This document shows, in pieces, positions 9,114 through 20,766 of a stretch of DNA of 64,000 bases. The DNA comes from Yersinia intermedia. GTDB taxonomy: Bacteria; Pseudomonadota; Gammaproteobacteria; Enterobacterales; Enterobacteriaceae. Every line of letters begins with the position of its first letter. Position 1 is the stretch's first letter. Both the position numbers and the translations under genes were made by a program. Location of the stretch: assembly GCF_900635455.1 (NCBI RefSeq), contig NZ_LR134116.1, positions 992,001-1,056,000 of the forward strand. The letters are read 5' to 3'. Under the pieces are notes generated by a model that searched no databases, was not told the DNA's origin, and worked only from the letters and a program-made list of their open reading frames with translations.

Positions 9114-9938
9114 TTAGTCGATGGTACGTAATAACTCATTAATACCGACTTTTCCACGGGTTTTCGCGTCAACTTTCTTCACGATAACCGCACAGTAAAG
9201 GCTGTAGCTACCGTCTTTCGATGGCAGGTTACCGGAAACAACAACGGACCCGGCCGGAACGCGGCCATAATGGATTTCACCGGTTTCACGATCATAAATA
9301 CGGGTGCTTTGCCCAATAAATACGCCCATGGAGATAACGGAACCTTCTTCGACGATAACCCCTTCAACCACTTCTGAACGCGCGCCGACAAAGCAGTTAT
9401 CTTCAATGATGGTTGGATTGGCTTGCAGTGGCTCAAGTACGCCACCAATGCCAACACCACCAGACAAGTGCACATTCTTACCAATTTGTGCGCAAGAACC
9501 GACAGTTGCCCAGGTATCGACCATGGTGCCTTCATCAACGAAAGCGCCAATATTCACATAAGAAGGCATCAGTACGGTATTACGGGCGATAAATGCGCCT
9601 TTACGTACGGTTGCTGGTGGGACGACACGGAAGCCTTCACGTTGGAAGCGCGCTTCATCGTAACCGGCGAATTTCATTGGCACTTTGTCGTAGTAACGCG
9701 TTTCTGCGCCTTCCATGACCTGGTTATCATTGATACGGAAAGACAGCAGTACCGCTTTTTTCAGCCATTGATGGGTAACCCACTGGCCGTCAATCTTTTC
9801 TGCAACCCGTAGCGCGCCGGTATCGAGCAGATCAATCACATGGTTAATCGCTTCACGGGTTACGGTATCAACGTTGGCCGGTGTGATATCTGCACGGCGT
9901 TCGAAGGCGGTTTCAATAACGTTCTGTAGTTGCTGCAT
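9114..9938 (-). CDS. dapD: DapD, tetrahydrodipicolinate N-succinyltransferase
   Basis: A 274-residue enzyme that transfers succinate from succinyl-CoA to tetrahydrodipicolinate in the lysine/diaminopimelate pathway, providing a peptidoglycan precursor. The C-terminal half is a left-handed beta-helix with hexapeptide repeats ([39 protein letters not shown]). The start is the ATG complement at 9936-9938 ([12 protein letters not shown]); the frame is open further upstream, but the family N-terminus begins here. An ERIC element lies between it and glnD. Confidence 0.97.
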   Translation of the reverse strand: MQQLQNVIETAFERRADITPANVDTVTREAINHVIDLLDTGALRVAEKIDGQWVTHQWLKKAVLLSFRINDNQVMEGAETRYYDKVPMKFAGYDEARFQREGFRVVPPATVRKGAFIARNTVLMPSYVNIGAFVDEGTMVDTWATVGSCAQIGKNVHLSGGVGIGGVLEPLQANPTIIEDNCFVGARSEVVEGVIVEEGSVISMGVFIGQSTRIYDRETGEIHYGRVPAGSVVVSGNLPSKDGSYSLYCAVIVKKVDAKTRGKVGINELLRTID

Positions 9939-9956
9939 CCTGTTCTTTCCCGATGT

Positions 9957-10072
9957 TATACCCTTGATATTTGAAGCCACAGCAGTGTTAGCGACCCCGA
10001 ATCACTGACTTATGTAAGCTCATCGGCGTTCGTTCATTTGCTGCCTTGCTGTGGTTCCAATCACTTTGGGTA
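9957..10072. repeat. ERIC element
   Basis: A 116-base element between glnD and dapD. It begins with TATACCC (9957), contains the core ACTTATGTAAGCTCATCGG, and ends with TCACTTTGGGTA (10072). It lies upstream of the dapD start, so on the minus strand it would be part of any glnD-dapD read-through RNA. Confidence 0.85.
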
Positions 10073-10103
10073 GCTAAAATTAATGGCTAAAAAGTTATTT
10101 GTA

Positions 10104-12782
10104 TCACAGTTTATCGTTCGGATTGAGGGTATCTGTCAACCGTTGTGCTAATTCGTGGCGGGTTTCAATACTTAAAGCACGGCGATCTTTATCTGCTAAT
10201 ACAAATAAATCCTCCACCCGCTCGCCGATAGTTGTGATACGTGCGCTATGCAGTGATAGCCCTAAATCTGCAAATATCCCGCCCACCCGAGCCAGTAAGC
10301 CCGGCTGGTCCAGTGCAATTAGCTCCAGATAAGTACGGCGCTCATTATGGGTTGGCAAGAAATTGGTTTCAGTCGGTACACTAAAATGCCGCAATTTAGG
10401 CGATAGCCGCCTGACGCGCGGATGTTGATAATTCGGCTGGGTCATTGCTTGTTCTAAGGCATGACTAATGATGGGATGCCTATCTTGGGCCAGTGGGCTG
10501 CCATCTGGCTCCAATACGATAAAAGTATCCATCGCCATACCATCGCGGTTGGTGAAAATCTGTGCGTCATGGACACTCAGATTGCGGCGATCCAGCTCAC
10601 CGACCACCGCAGCAAACAGTGATGGGCGGTCAGGGCTCCAGATGAATATTTCGGTTCCCCCCCGCGTTGCCTGGTGGCTAACTAACACCAGTGGCTTGGT
10701 TGAGTCATGTTCTAATAAGTGGCGGGCATGCCAGGCTAATTGATTGGGTGAATGGCGCAGGAAGTAATCAGCCCGGCAACGGCTCCAGATGCGGTGCAGT
10801 GCTTCTTCATCGATATTATCCATCCGCAGCAGCGCCAGAGCTTGTAGCCGGTGATGACGGACACGCTCGCGCAAATCCGGGCTGTTTTGCATACCACGGC
10901 GTAACTGTTTCTCTGTGGCGAAATAAAGTTCGCGTAACAGGCTTTGTTTCCAGCTATTCCACAAATTTTCATTGGTGGCACAGATATCAGCCACCGTCAG
11001 ACTGACTAAATAGCGCAAGCGAGTTTCGCTTTGTACCTCGGCGGAAAATTGCTGAATAACCGCAGGGTCCTGAATATCCCGACGCTGAGCTGTCACTGAC
11101 ATCAATAGATGGCAACGAACTAACCACGCCACAAGTTGAGCTTCACGCGAGTTAAGACCGTGCTGCTCAGCAAATTCCAATACATCGTGAGCGCCCAGTA
11201 TTGAATGATCGCCCCCTCGCCCTTTGGCAATATCGTGGAACAGCGCTGCTAGCAACAATAATTCAGGCTGAGGCAGGCGTGGGTAAAGCTCGACACAGAG
11301 AGGGTGGCGTGGCCGGGTTTTTTCATCGGCAAAACTTTCGAGTTTAAGTAACACTCGAATAGTGTGCTCATCCACGGTATAAGCGTGAAATAGGTCAAAC
11401 TGCATCTGACCCACAATACTGCCCCATTGCGGCATATAGGCCCACAGCACACTGTGGCGGTGCATTGGTAATAATGCGCGGGAAACCGCACCAGGATGGC
11501 GCAAAATGGCCATAAACAGTTTGCGGGCTTCAGGAATGTTGCATAAAGGCTGTTTAAGATGCCGCCGGGCATGGCGCAAGCGGCGTACTGTGGTGGAATA
11601 GATGCCTTTGATATCTTGATTGCGTACCATCAGATAGAACATGCGCATAATAGCTTCAGGCTGCTGGACAAACAGGTTCTCATCACGCAGATCGATTAAA
11701 TTCCCGCGTAACTGAAATTCATCATCCAGTGGACGTGGCTTTTCATTGGTACCCAGTGCCAGTATGGCTTCGTCAAACAGTTGTAACAGCATGTTGTTCA
11801 GTTCGCTGACCCGGCGCGTCATACGATAAAAATCTTTCATCATCCGTTCGACCGGTTCATTGCCTTCGCCCTGATATTGCAAAAGCTGAGCCACACTGAG
11901 TTGGCGGTCAAACAGCAGGCGGTTATCGTAGCGAGTCAATACCAAATGCAGTGCAAAACGGATGCGCCACAGAAAGCTCTGGCTTTCAATCAACTCATTG
12001 CGCTCAGCTTTGGTCAAAAACCCGAAATCAACCATCTCACTTAAGGATGTGGCACCAAAATGGCGGCGGGCGACCCATTGTAGGGTGTGGATGTCCCGTA
12101 ACCCACCAGGGCTACTTTTGATATCAGGCTCCAGGTTATAACTGGTGCCATGGTAGCGCTTATGTCGTTCTTGTTGCTCGGTGATTTTGGCATGGAAAAA
12201 TTGCGGAGAAGGCCAGAAACTGTCGCTGAAAATGTGTTTCTGCATCTGTAAAAACAGTGCCACATCACCGCAAATCAAGCGTGACTCAATCATATTCGTG
12301 GCGACGGTAAGATCGGCTAATCCTTCCAGCAAACACTCTTCCAGTGTGCGCACGCTGTGGCCGACTTCCAGTTTCAAGTCCCATAGCAAAGTGATCAACT
12401 GACCGACGCGCTGCGCAAGTTCATCACTCAGGCGCTGCTTGCTGAGGACTAATACATCAATGTCTGATAAGGGGTGCAGTTCACCACGGCCATAGCCGCC
12501 CACGGCAACCAGCGCGGTTTCTGCCACATCATCAAAGCCATAAAATGTCCACAGCCGCCGTAACAGACGGTCAATGTAATCACTGCGTGCAGCAATTAAT
12601 ATCTCGGCACTGATTCCGCCATTGAATGCTTCCGCCAGCCAAAGCTGGAAAGCCTCAAGGCGTTGCTTGAGAATCGGGCAATTAAGTTCACTATCGAGAT
12701 AAGTGCTCGGTGGTGCGGGCTGCTCAGGAATGACCTTCGGTACCACTGGGGATACAGAGTGCTCGGTGTGATTGTCAGACAT
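10104..12782 (-). CDS. glnD: GlnD, bifunctional PII uridylyltransferase/uridylyl-removing enzyme
   Basis: An 892-residue nitrogen sensor that uridylylates PII proteins (GlnB/GlnK) when glutamine is low and removes UMP when it is high. Domains in order: a nucleotidyltransferase with GGYGRG (95-100) and the metal aspartates of SDIDV (107, 109); an HD hydrolase domain with [14 protein letters not shown] (His-Asp near 516-517); and two C-terminal ACT domains (about 707-785 and 813-890) that bind glutamine. The ATG at 12782 (MSDNHTEH) has an AGGT Shine-Dalgarno. An in-frame ATG ten codons upstream is less likely. Confidence 0.97.
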   Translation of the reverse strand: MSDNHTEHSVSPVVPKVIPEQPAPPSTYLDSELNCPILKQRLEAFQLWLAEAFNGGISAEILIAARSDYIDRLLRRLWTFYGFDDVAETALVAVGGYGRGELHPLSDIDVLVLSKQRLSDELAQRVGQLITLLWDLKLEVGHSVRTLEECLLEGLADLTVATNMIESRLICGDVALFLQMQKHIFSDSFWPSPQFFHAKITEQQERHKRYHGTSYNLEPDIKSSPGGLRDIHTLQWVARRHFGATSLSEMVDFGFLTKAERNELIESQSFLWRIRFALHLVLTRYDNRLLFDRQLSVAQLLQYQGEGNEPVERMMKDFYRMTRRVSELNNMLLQLFDEAILALGTNEKPRPLDDEFQLRGNLIDLRDENLFVQQPEAIMRMFYLMVRNQDIKGIYSTTVRRLRHARRHLKQPLCNIPEARKLFMAILRHPGAVSRALLPMHRHSVLWAYMPQWGSIVGQMQFDLFHAYTVDEHTIRVLLKLESFADEKTRPRHPLCVELYPRLPQPELLLLAALFHDIAKGRGGDHSILGAHDVLEFAEQHGLNSREAQLVAWLVRCHLLMSVTAQRRDIQDPAVIQQFSAEVQSETRLRYLVSLTVADICATNENLWNSWKQSLLRELYFATEKQLRRGMQNSPDLRERVRHHRLQALALLRMDNIDEEALHRIWSRCRADYFLRHSPNQLAWHARHLLEHDSTKPLVLVSHQATRGGTEIFIWSPDRPSLFAAVVGELDRRNLSVHDAQIFTNRDGMAMDTFIVLEPDGSPLAQDRHPIISHALEQAMTQPNYQHPRVRRLSPKLRHFSVPTETNFLPTHNERRTYLELIALDQPGLLARVGGIFADLGLSLHSARITTIGERVEDLFVLADKDRRALSIETRHELAQRLTDTLNPNDKL

Positions 12783-12823
12783 ATGTTTACCTGATAAATG
12801 CGACCTGATCAAAAGACGCAGCC

Positions 12824-12850
12824 CATAAAAAAGCCGGCGGCTGCCGGCTT
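12824..12850 (-). terminator. map intrinsic terminator
   Basis: On the minus strand, AAGCCGGC (12850-12843) pairs with GCCGGCTT (12838-12831) around a 4-base loop and is followed by T residues to about 12827. It sits immediately after map, separating it from glnD. Confidence 0.92.
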
Positions 12851-12857
12851 GTCATTA

Positions 12858-13649
12858 TTACTCGTGCGTTATGATGTTGGGGATGGTGTCATCCTTTCGC
12901 AACGTCATTATTTCGCAGCCGTTATCGGTTACCACAATAGTATGCTCATACTGTGCCGACAAGCTGCGATCTTTAGTTTTTACTGTCCAGCCATCTTTCA
13001 TGGTACGAATTCGGTAATCCCCTGCGTTGACCATAGGCTCAATGGTGAACGCCATACCCGTTTGCAGGATTACGCCACCGTCGTCTGCATCGTAGTGCAG
13101 CACTTGTGGCTCTTCATGGAAACCTTCGCCAATACCGTGACCACAATATTCACGCACCACAGAAAAGTTCTCTGCTTCCACAAATTTCTGGATCTCTTTA
13201 CCCAGAGTGCGCAGGCGGATACCCGGCTTGACCATTTTGATTGCCAGATACAGGCTCTCTTGAGTAATACGGCACAGGCGCTCACCCAAAATGGTTGGTT
13301 TGCCGACGATAAACATTTTTGATGTATCGCCATGGAAACCGTCTTTAATAACAGTCACGTCGATATTGACGATGTCGCCGTCTTTCAACACTTTCTCGTC
13401 ACTTGGAATACCGTGACAAATTACTTCATTAACGGAGATACAGACCGATTTAGGAAAGCCGTGGTAACCCAGGCAAGCAGAGATAGCCTGTTGGTGGTTG
13501 GTGATATGGTCGTGGCAGATACGATCGAGTTCACCGGTGGTTACCCCCGGTTTTACGTGAGGTTCAATGATCTCCAGCACTTCAGCAGCCAAGCGGCCAG
13601 CAACGCGCATTTTTTGAATATCTTCAGGTGTTTTTATTGAGATTGCCAT
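12858..13649 (-). CDS. map: Map, type I methionine aminopeptidase
   Basis: A 263-residue essential enzyme that removes the initiator methionine from nascent proteins. The metal-binding residues are visible in VNIDVTVIKDGFHGDTSKMF (two Asp), CGHGIGEGFHEEP (His), AFTIEPM (Glu) and QYEHTIVV (Glu). It has no N-terminal extension, as in the bacterial type Ia form. The start is the ATG complement at 13647-13649 (MAISIKTPEDIQKM). The open frame continues 53 codons upstream, but that part is not conserved. It is divergent from rpsB. Confidence 0.97.
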   Translation of the reverse strand: MAISIKTPEDIQKMRVAGRLAAEVLEIIEPHVKPGVTTGELDRICHDHITNHQQAISACLGYHGFPKSVCISVNEVICHGIPSDEKVLKDGDIVNIDVTVIKDGFHGDTSKMFIVGKPTILGERLCRITQESLYLAIKMVKPGIRLRTLGKEIQKFVEAENFSVVREYCGHGIGEGFHEEPQVLHYDADDGGVILQTGMAFTIEPMVNAGDYRIRTMKDGWTVKTKDRSLSAQYEHTIVVTDNGCEIMTLRKDDTIPNIITHE

Positions 13650-14808
<1,159 letters not shown>

Positions 14809-14861
14809 TAAGTCAGGCTCGTTGGAGCCCTTATTAACCAGGTATTGAAATATGTTGGTTA

Positions 14862-14885
14862 GGGGGCCTTTTATAGGCCCCCTTT
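14862..14885 (+). terminator. Attenuator-like hairpin between rpsB and tsf
   Basis: GGGGGCC (14862-14868) pairs with GGCCCCC (14876-14882) over a seven-base loop and is followed by only three T residues. This fits a partial terminator in the rpsB-tsf operon, giving more S2 mRNA than EF-Ts mRNA. That reading is an inference; a comparable element is known in E. coli. Confidence 0.7.
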
Positions 14886-14935
14886 GCGTATCTAATGTGA
14901 GATCTTGTTTTCACAAGAGAACCGAGGAAATTTAA

Positions 14936-15793
14936 ATGGTTGCTATTACCGCTGCTTTGGTAAAAGAACTGCGTGAGCGTACTGCCGCAGGCATGATGGA
15001 ATGTAAAAAGGCGTTGGTTGAAGCTAACGGCGACATCGAGCTTGCCATCGACAATATGCGTAAATCTGGTCAGGCTAAAGCGGCCAAGAAAGCAGGCCGT
15101 ATCGCTGCTGAAGGCATCATCCTGGCTCAACTTTCAGCCGACGGCAAATTCGGTGTGATTCTGGAACTGAACTGCGAAACTGACTTCGTTGCTAAAGATG
15201 CTGGCTTTAAAGCATTTGGCGAAGAAGTTATCAACGCAGCTCTGGCTGACAAAATCACTAATATCGACGTTCTGAAAGCTAAGTTTGAAGAACAACGCGC
15301 CAATCTGGTCGCTAAAATCGGCGAGAACATCAACATTCGTCGTATTGCTGCTCTGGAAGGCGATGTTCTGGGTACTTATCTGCACGGCGCTCGTATCGGC
15401 GTTATGGTTGCAGCAACTGGCGCTGATGAAGAGCTGGTTAAGCACATTGCTATGCACATTGCTGCAAGCAAACCAGAATATGTTAAGCCAGACGATGTTC
15501 CTGCTGAAGTTGTTGCTCGCGAGCACCAAATCCAGTTGGACATTGCTATCGAATCCGGCAAACCACGTGAAATTGCTGAGAAGATGGTTGAAGGCCGTAT
15601 GCGTAAGTTCACCGGCGAAGTTTCTCTGACTGGTCAGAACTTCGTTATGGACCCAAGCAAAACAGTTGGTGATTTGTTGAAAGAGAACAAAGCTGACGTT
15701 ACAAACTTCATCCGCTTCGAAGTGGGCGAAGGCATTGAGAAAGTTGAGACTGACTTTGCTGCTGAAGTTGCAGCAATGAGTAAACAGTCTTAA
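14936..15793 (+). CDS. tsf: Elongation factor Ts
   Basis: The 285-residue guanine-nucleotide exchange factor that releases GDP from EF-Tu. The N-terminal UBA-like domain is [20 protein letters not shown]. The TDFV motif that touches the EF-Tu nucleotide pocket is in [15 protein letters not shown] (about residues 80-83). The rest forms the core and the coiled-coil dimerisation module. The start is an ATG after GAGGAAATTTAA. A terminator follows. On the opposite strand there is a 226-codon open frame, which is only a shadow of the codon bias. Confidence 0.98.
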   Translation: MVAITAALVKELRERTAAGMMECKKALVEANGDIELAIDNMRKSGQAKAAKKAGRIAAEGIILAQLSADGKFGVILELNCETDFVAKDAGFKAFGEEVINAALADKITNIDVLKAKFEEQRANLVAKIGENINIRRIAALEGDVLGTYLHGARIGVMVAATGADEELVKHIAMHIAASKPEYVKPDDVPAEVVAREHQIQLDIAIESGKPREIAEKMVEGRMRKFTGEVSLTGQNFVMDPSKTVGDLLKENKADVTNFIRFEVGEGIEKVETDFAAEVAAMSKQS

Positions 15794-15800
15794 TGCTAAA

Positions 15801-15830
15801 AATGGGGCCGCCAATAGGCGGTTCCATTTT
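15801..15830 (+). terminator. tsf terminator
   Basis: AATGG..CCGCC (15801-15812) pairs with GGCGG..CCATT (15817-15828) around AATA, with a two-base internal mismatch, followed by TT. Confidence 0.8.
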
Positions 15831-15838
15831 ATCTACTC

Positions 15839-15964
15839 TATACCCGTCATACTTCAAGTTACAGGTGTGTTGACTGCTTTCGTTCACCTCAGCCACTTAC
15901 TATGTAAGCTCCTGAGGATTCGCTCAGTTATTATCTTCCTGCAACTCGAATTATGTAGAGTATA
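15839..15964. repeat. ERIC element (canonical core)
   Basis: A 126-base element from TATACCC (15839) to AGTATA (15964), with the typical core ACTATGTAAGCTCCTGAGG and flanking arms CATACTTCAAGTTACAGG and CCTGCAACTCGAATTATG. It lies between the tsf terminator and pyrH. Confidence 0.93.
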
Positions 15965-16057
15965 AGCTTAGTCCAGTCAGTTTTCAGTGCAGTATTGCTT
16001 TGAATATCTGACGGTTAAGCCCCCAATACTTATTACTGCTGCTTAGGACAGAACACC

Positions 16058-16804
16058 ATGGCAACCAATGCAAAACCCGTATATCAGCGTATCCTGCTTA
16101 AACTTAGCGGCGAAGCCCTGCAAGGCGCAGAAGGTTTTGGTATCGACGCAAGCGTTTTGGATCGCATGGCTCAAGAAGTTAAAGAGCTGGTTGAATTGGG
16201 CATTCAGGTCGGTGTGGTCATTGGCGGTGGTAACTTATTCCGCGGTGCCGGTTTGGCACAGGCTGGGATGAACCGCGTAGTGGGCGACCACATGGGAATG
16301 CTGGCTACCGTAATGAACGGCCTGGCAATGCGAGATGCACTGCACCGTGCCTATGTGAACGCCCGTCTGATGTCTGCTATTCCACTTAACGGTGTGTGTG
16401 ACAATTACAGTTGGGCTGAAGCAATCAGCTTGCTGCGTCATAACCGTGTGGTGATTTTTGCCGCAGGCACGGGTAATCCTTTCTTCACTACAGATTCTGC
16501 AGCGTGTCTGCGTGGTATTGAGATCGAAGCCGATGTCGTATTGAAGGCGACGAAAGTTGATGGCGTTTACTCCGCAGATCCGGTTAAAAACCCTGACGCA
16601 ACACTGTACGAACAGCTAACCTATCAGGATGTTCTGGAGCGCGAGCTAAAAGTTATGGATCTGGCGGCCTTCACTTTGGCCCGTGATCATAATTTGCCAA
16701 TTCGTGTTTTCAATATGAACAAACCTGGCGCTCTGCGTCGCGTGGTGATGGGTGAGAATGAAGGGACGTTGATCACTAAAGAAGTGACATCGATCGCTAA
16801 ATAA
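16058..16804 (+). CDS. pyrH: PyrH, UMP kinase
   Basis: A 248-residue hexameric bacterial UMP kinase of the amino-acid-kinase fold, which makes UDP from UMP; in E. coli it is activated by GTP and inhibited by UTP. Visible are the ATP-phosphate segment [13 protein letters not shown], the glycine loop [26 protein letters not shown], and [18 protein letters not shown]. The C-terminus runs about seven residues past the E. coli protein (EVTSIAK). Own promoter likely, because a terminator and an ERIC element precede it. Confidence 0.97.
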   Translation: MATNAKPVYQRILLKLSGEALQGAEGFGIDASVLDRMAQEVKELVELGIQVGVVIGGGNLFRGAGLAQAGMNRVVGDHMGMLATVMNGLAMRDALHRAYVNARLMSAIPLNGVCDNYSWAEAISLLRHNRVVIFAAGTGNPFFTTDSAACLRGIEIEADVVLKATKVDGVYSADPVKNPDATLYEQLTYQDVLERELKVMDLAAFTLARDHNLPIRVFNMNKPGALRRVVMGENEGTLITKEVTSIAK

Positions 16805-16936
16805 GCGGCAGCCTGTATTATCAGGGGCATGCGGCTTTCAGATATGCCCCCAATGCCTGCAACTGTTGGTTTGTATATTCACCGGCTATACTCATGCTAT
16901 GGCCTGCCAAGTAACCAGTTTCCAAGGGTTCACAAC

Positions 16937-17494
16937 GTGATTAACGAAATTAGAAAAGATACTGAAGTGCGTATGGAAAAATGCTTTGAAGCTTTCCAAA
17001 ACCATATCAGTAAGATCCGTACCGGTCGTGCTTCTCCAAGTATTCTTGATGGCATTCAGGTTGAGTATTATGGCACTGCTACGCCATTGCGCCAGTTGGC
17101 TAACATTGTGGTTGAAGACTCCCGTACTCTGGCATTGACCGTGTTTGACCGCAGCCTTAGCGCAGCAGTTGAGAAAGCGATCATGACCTCCGATTTAGGG
17201 CTGAATCCTTCTTCCGCGGGTACCGTTATTCGTGTTCCACTGCCAGCATTGACTGAAGAGCGCCGTAAAGACTTGATCAAAGTTGTTCGCGCAGAAGCAG
17301 AGCAGGGTCGTGTATCGATTCGTAACGTGCGCCGTGATGCTAACGAAAAAGTGAAAGCTTTGCTGAAAGATAAAGAGATCAGTGAAGACGAAGACCGCCG
17401 TTCTCAAGACGATGTACAAAAGCTGACCGATGCCTTCATCAAGAAAGTTGATGCTGCATTAGCGGCTAAAGAAGCCGAATTAATGGATTTCTAA
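16937..17494 (+). CDS. frr: Ribosome recycling factor
   Basis: The 185-residue RRF, which with EF-G splits post-termination ribosomes. The three-helix bundle is visible in the N-terminal [20 protein letters not shown] and the C-terminal helices. The second domain includes [14 protein letters not shown]. The start is GTG at 16937 (encoding the [14 protein letters not shown]-terminus), which gives exactly the family length; upstream in-frame starts are rejected. A terminator follows. Confidence 0.97.
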   Translation: MINEIRKDTEVRMEKCFEAFQNHISKIRTGRASPSILDGIQVEYYGTATPLRQLANIVVEDSRTLALTVFDRSLSAAVEKAIMTSDLGLNPSSAGTVIRVPLPALTEERRKDLIKVVRAEAEQGRVSIRNVRRDANEKVKALLKDKEISEDEDRRSQDDVQKLTDAFIKKVDAALAAKEAELMDF

Positions 17495-17514
17495 TCCTTG
17501 ATTAGCAAAAATAG

Positions 17515-17541
17515 AGCGTCGCTTAGGTGGCGCTTTGTTTT
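17515..17541 (+). terminator. frr terminator
   Basis: AGCGTCGC (17515-17522) pairs with GTGGCGCT (17527-17534) with two G-U pairs and a TTAG loop, followed by TTGTTTTT. Confidence 0.88.
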
Positions 17542-17701
17542 TAGCAGGATCACTATTTTGCCGATTCAATATGCGCGCAGCGTAATGTGATATCGGCAGT
17601 AATACGCTATAAAATTGGGCCGAGGATAGTTATTAGACCGCCTGTTATTCAGGTCGGTTATGTTCTTGCCTATCATAAAAACAGTTATTCAGAGCACTCT
17701 C

Positions 17702-18898
17702 ATGAAGCAACTGACTATTCTTGGTTCTACTGGCTCCATCGGTAACAGCACTTTGGGTGTTGTCCGCGCTAATCCCGAATTATTCAACGTTACTGCACTT
17801 GTGGCTGGTCGCAATGTCGAACAGATGGCAAAGCAATGTCTTGAGTTTTCTCCTCGCTATGCGGCGATGTCAGATGAAAGCTCGGCCAAAGCGTTGCGTC
17901 AGTTATTGGCTGAATATGGCTCGAAAACCGAAGTTTTTCATGGTGAAAAAGCAGCAGGTGAGTTGGCTGCTTTAGATGATGTCGATCAAGTCATGGCGGC
18001 TATTGTTGGTGTGGCCGGTTTGTCTTCTACCTTAGCGGCTATCCGTGCCGGTAAACAGGTATTACTGGCTAATAAAGAGTCACTGATTACCTGCGGCAAG
18101 CTTTTCATGGATGAAGTGAAACACAACCATGCCCAACTGTTGCCAATCGACAGCGAACATAATGCGATTTTTCAGAGTTTACCTGAGAAAATTCAGCGTA
18201 AACTAGGCTACTCTTCACTGAGTGAGAATGGCGTCTCGCGTATTATTTTAACTGGCTCTGGTGGCCCACTGCGTGAAATGCCTTTATCGCAATTTGCTGA
18301 TGTCACACCGGATCAAGCTTGCGCTCACCCTAATTGGTCTATGGGGCGCAAAATTTCGGTCGACTCGGCGACGATGATGAACAAAGGGCTGGAGTATATC
18401 GAGGCGCGTTGGTTATTTAATGCCAGTGCAGAGCAGGTCGAAGTTATCCTGCATCCTCAGTCCGTCATTCACTCGATGGTGCGCTATCACGATGGTAGTG
18501 TACTGGCCCAAATGGGCACCCCAGACATGCGTACACCGATTGCACATGCCATGGCGTACCCAATGCGGGTGAATTCTGGTGTTGCACCACTCGATTTCTG
18601 CCAGATACGCGAACTGACGTTCGCTGCGCCGGATTATCAGCGCTATCCTTGCCTAAAACTGGCAATCGATGCCAGTAATGCGGGGCAGGCTGCTACGACG
18701 GCGCTGAATGCCGCGAACGAAATATCTGTTATGGCATTTTTAGATTCACGCATTCGTTTCACTGATATTGCAGTAGTCAATCGTATGGTTGTGGAGCATT
18801 TATCATTGGCTGAACCCGCAAGTGTGGATGAAGTGCTGGTGATTGATCGTAAAGCCCGTGATTCGGCAGCTCAAGCAATAGAAAAATTGAATAATTAA
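17702..18898 (+). CDS. ispC: IspC, 1-deoxy-D-xylulose 5-phosphate reductoisomerase
   Basis: A 398-residue NADPH- and metal-dependent enzyme (Dxr) making 2-C-methyl-D-erythritol 4-phosphate, the committed step of the MEP isoprenoid pathway and the target of fosmidomycin. The Rossmann motif [13 protein letters not shown] is at the N-terminus. The substrate and metal residues lie in [21 protein letters not shown] and [13 protein letters not shown]. The ATG at 17702 gives the conserved N-terminus. A strong terminator separates it from uppS. Confidence 0.97.
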   Translation: MKQLTILGSTGSIGNSTLGVVRANPELFNVTALVAGRNVEQMAKQCLEFSPRYAAMSDESSAKALRQLLAEYGSKTEVFHGEKAAGELAALDDVDQVMAAIVGVAGLSSTLAAIRAGKQVLLANKESLITCGKLFMDEVKHNHAQLLPIDSEHNAIFQSLPEKIQRKLGYSSLSENGVSRIILTGSGGPLREMPLSQFADVTPDQACAHPNWSMGRKISVDSATMMNKGLEYIEARWLFNASAEQVEVILHPQSVIHSMVRYHDGSVLAQMGTPDMRTPIAHAMAYPMRVNSGVAPLDFCQIRELTFAAPDYQRYPCLKLAIDASNAGQAATTALNAANEISVMAFLDSRIRFTDIAVVNRMVVEHLSLAEPASVDEVLVIDRKARDSAAQAIEKLNN

Positions 18899-19031
18899 GC
18901 AGTATTGGCTGTTGTGGGAATTTGTTAGGGCAAGGCTGAGATGGTATAGTCTGCACCGTCAATGGATAGATAGACTGTTGATTAGTGGCCCAATAGGTAT
19001 TTAAACCGTCTATTTTGGCTGTCACTTAAGA

Positions 19032-19059
19032 AGCCGTGACTTGGTACACGGCTTTTTTT
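19032..19059 (+). terminator. ispC terminator
   Basis: AGCCGTG (19032-19038) pairs with CACGGCT (19047-19053), followed by T residues to 19059. Confidence 0.92.
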
Positions 19060-19121
19060 GTGGGCTTACTGCCTAATGTTCGGGACGAACAATTGATTTA
19101 TTGAGGAAATGAGTTCGCATT

Positions 19122-19880
19122 ATGTCGTCTGTAAATGAAGATAGGGCTAACTTGTCCCTCCTGGTTCCACGCCATGTTGCTATCATTATGGATGGTAATG
19201 GTCGTTGGGCTAAAAATCGGGGTAAATTAAGGGTTTTCGGTCATAAAGCGGGAGTGAAGTCAGTTCGTCGTGCCGTAAGTTTTGCTGCCAATCATCATTT
19301 GGATGCGCTCACGCTTTATGCTTTCAGTAGTGAAAACTGGAATCGCCCTGCTCAGGAAGTTACCGCTCTGATGGAGCTTTTCGTTCGTGCGCTGGACAGT
19401 GAAGTAAAAAGTCTGCATAAACATAATGTTCGTTTATCTGTCATTGGTGATATCAGTCGATTTAGTGAACGTTTGCAACAACGGATCCGTCGCTCAGAAG
19501 CGTTAACTGCCAATAATGACGGTCTGAAACTCAACATTGCTGCCAATTATGGTGGCCGTTGGGATATTATTCAGGGTGTGCGCCAGTTAGCTGAACAAGT
19601 ACAGCAAGGGGAATTGCAACCCACAGATATCTGTGAAGAATCGCTAAACTCGCATATCTGCCTGCATGAGCAATCTGAGGTGGATTTAGTGATCAGAACC
19701 GGTGGTGAACATCGCATCAGTAATTTCTTATTATGGCAAATTGCCTATGCAGAACTTTACTTTACTGATGTACTCTGGCCTGATTTTGATGAACATGTCT
19801 TTGAAGGTGCGCTGAATGCATTTGCACAACGCGAGCGTCGCTTCGGGGGAACTACACCTATTGATGCCACTGCATCCTAG
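19122..19880 (+). CDS. uppS: UppS, undecaprenyl diphosphate synthase
   Basis: A 252-residue cis-prenyltransferase that extends farnesyl diphosphate with isopentenyl units to C55 undecaprenyl diphosphate, the lipid carrier for peptidoglycan and O-antigen. The signature [14 protein letters not shown] contains the catalytic Asp24. The C-terminal [19 protein letters not shown] and RERRFGG are also conserved. It starts a tight series with cdsA and rseP. A terminator upstream implies that a promoter lies between 19060 and 19121 or in the preceding gap. Confidence 0.97.
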   Translation: MSSVNEDRANLSLLVPRHVAIIMDGNGRWAKNRGKLRVFGHKAGVKSVRRAVSFAANHHLDALTLYAFSSENWNRPAQEVTALMELFVRALDSEVKSLHKHNVRLSVIGDISRFSERLQQRIRRSEALTANNDGLKLNIAANYGGRWDIIQGVRQLAEQVQQGELQPTDICEESLNSHICLHEQSEVDLVIRTGGEHRISNFLLWQIAYAELYFTDVLWPDFDEHVFEGALNAFAQRERRFGGTTPIDATAS

Positions 19881-19889
19881 GGGGAACTT

Positions 19890-20738
19890 TTGCTGAAGTA
19901 TCGTCTCATAACTGCTTTGATTTTGATTCCGGTTGTTATTGGTGCCCTGTTCCTGCTTCCGCCGGTTGGTTTTGCTATTGTTACTCTCGTTGTCTGCATG
20001 CTTGCAGCTTGGGAGTGGGGGCAATTAGCCGGGTTTGCCAGTCGTTCTCAGCGTATTTGGTTAGCCATACTTTGTGGTTTTCTACTTGTTCTAATGCTGC
20101 TTAGCCTTCCTGCTTATCAGCATTCAGCTCATCTTCCACAAGTGAGCGTTCCTCTCTGGCTCTCTATGGGCTGGTGGGTCGCAGCATTGCTGTTGGTGCT
20201 TACCTACCCACGCTCTGCGGCGTTGTGGCGCGATTCACGTCTCTTACGTATAATTTTCGGCATTCTGACGATTGTGCCCTTCTTTTGGGGCATGGTGGCA
20301 TTGCGTCAGTATGGCTATGAGCAGAACCACCATATCGGTGCCTGGTGGCTGCTGTATGTGATGCTTCTGGTGTGGGGGGCGGATTCTGGTGCTTACATGT
20401 TTGGTAAGTTGTTCGGTAAACATAAATTAGCGCCTAAAGTCTCACCAGGTAAAACGTGGGAAGGATTAATTGGCGGTTTACTGACATCAGCTCTGATATC
20501 ATGGTTGTTCGGTCGTTACGCTCCGTTGGATATCATCCCGGAAATACTGTTAATCTGTTCCGTGGTTGCTGCATTGGCCTCGGTACTTGGCGATTTGACC
20601 GAAAGTATGTTTAAACGTGAAGCGGGAATCAAAGACAGTGGTCATCTGATTCCTGGTCATGGTGGGATACTGGATCGTATCGATAGCCTGACCGCAGCTG
20701 TGCCGGTATTTGCCTGCTTAATGCTGTTAGTGTTTTAA
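19890..20738 (+). CDS. cdsA: CdsA, phosphatidate cytidylyltransferase
   Basis: A 282-residue polytopic inner-membrane enzyme making CDP-diacylglycerol from phosphatidic acid and CTP, the branch point of phospholipid synthesis. Several hydrophobic segments are clear. The family signature near the C-terminus is [20 protein letters not shown], with [13 protein letters not shown] before it. The start is TTG at 19890 (MLKYRLITA), nine bases after uppS, with GGGGGAA as the ribosome binding site. E. coli CdsA has the same N-terminus. Confidence 0.97.
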   Translation: MLKYRLITALILIPVVIGALFLLPPVGFAIVTLVVCMLAAWEWGQLAGFASRSQRIWLAILCGFLLVLMLLSLPAYQHSAHLPQVSVPLWLSMGWWVAALLLVLTYPRSAALWRDSRLLRIIFGILTIVPFFWGMVALRQYGYEQNHHIGAWWLLYVMLLVWGADSGAYMFGKLFGKHKLAPKVSPGKTWEGLIGGLLTSALISWLFGRYAPLDIIPEILLICSVVAALASVLGDLTESMFKREAGIKDSGHLIPGHGGILDRIDSLTAAVPVFACLMLLVF

Positions 20739-20766
20739 TCCGTCACTGACGGGGAGTTTAGGGAAT

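Noticed and set aside
15134..15814. 226-codon open frame on the minus strand across tsf
   Set aside because: It lies entirely opposite a highly expressed conserved gene whose codon bias removes stops from the complement. No ribosome binding site and no family resemblance.
19883..19908. Possible sigma-E promoter (GGAACTT then GTCTCA) before cdsA
   Set aside because: The gap of 13 bases is too short for sigma-E, and GGGGGAA is better explained as the cdsA ribosome binding site.
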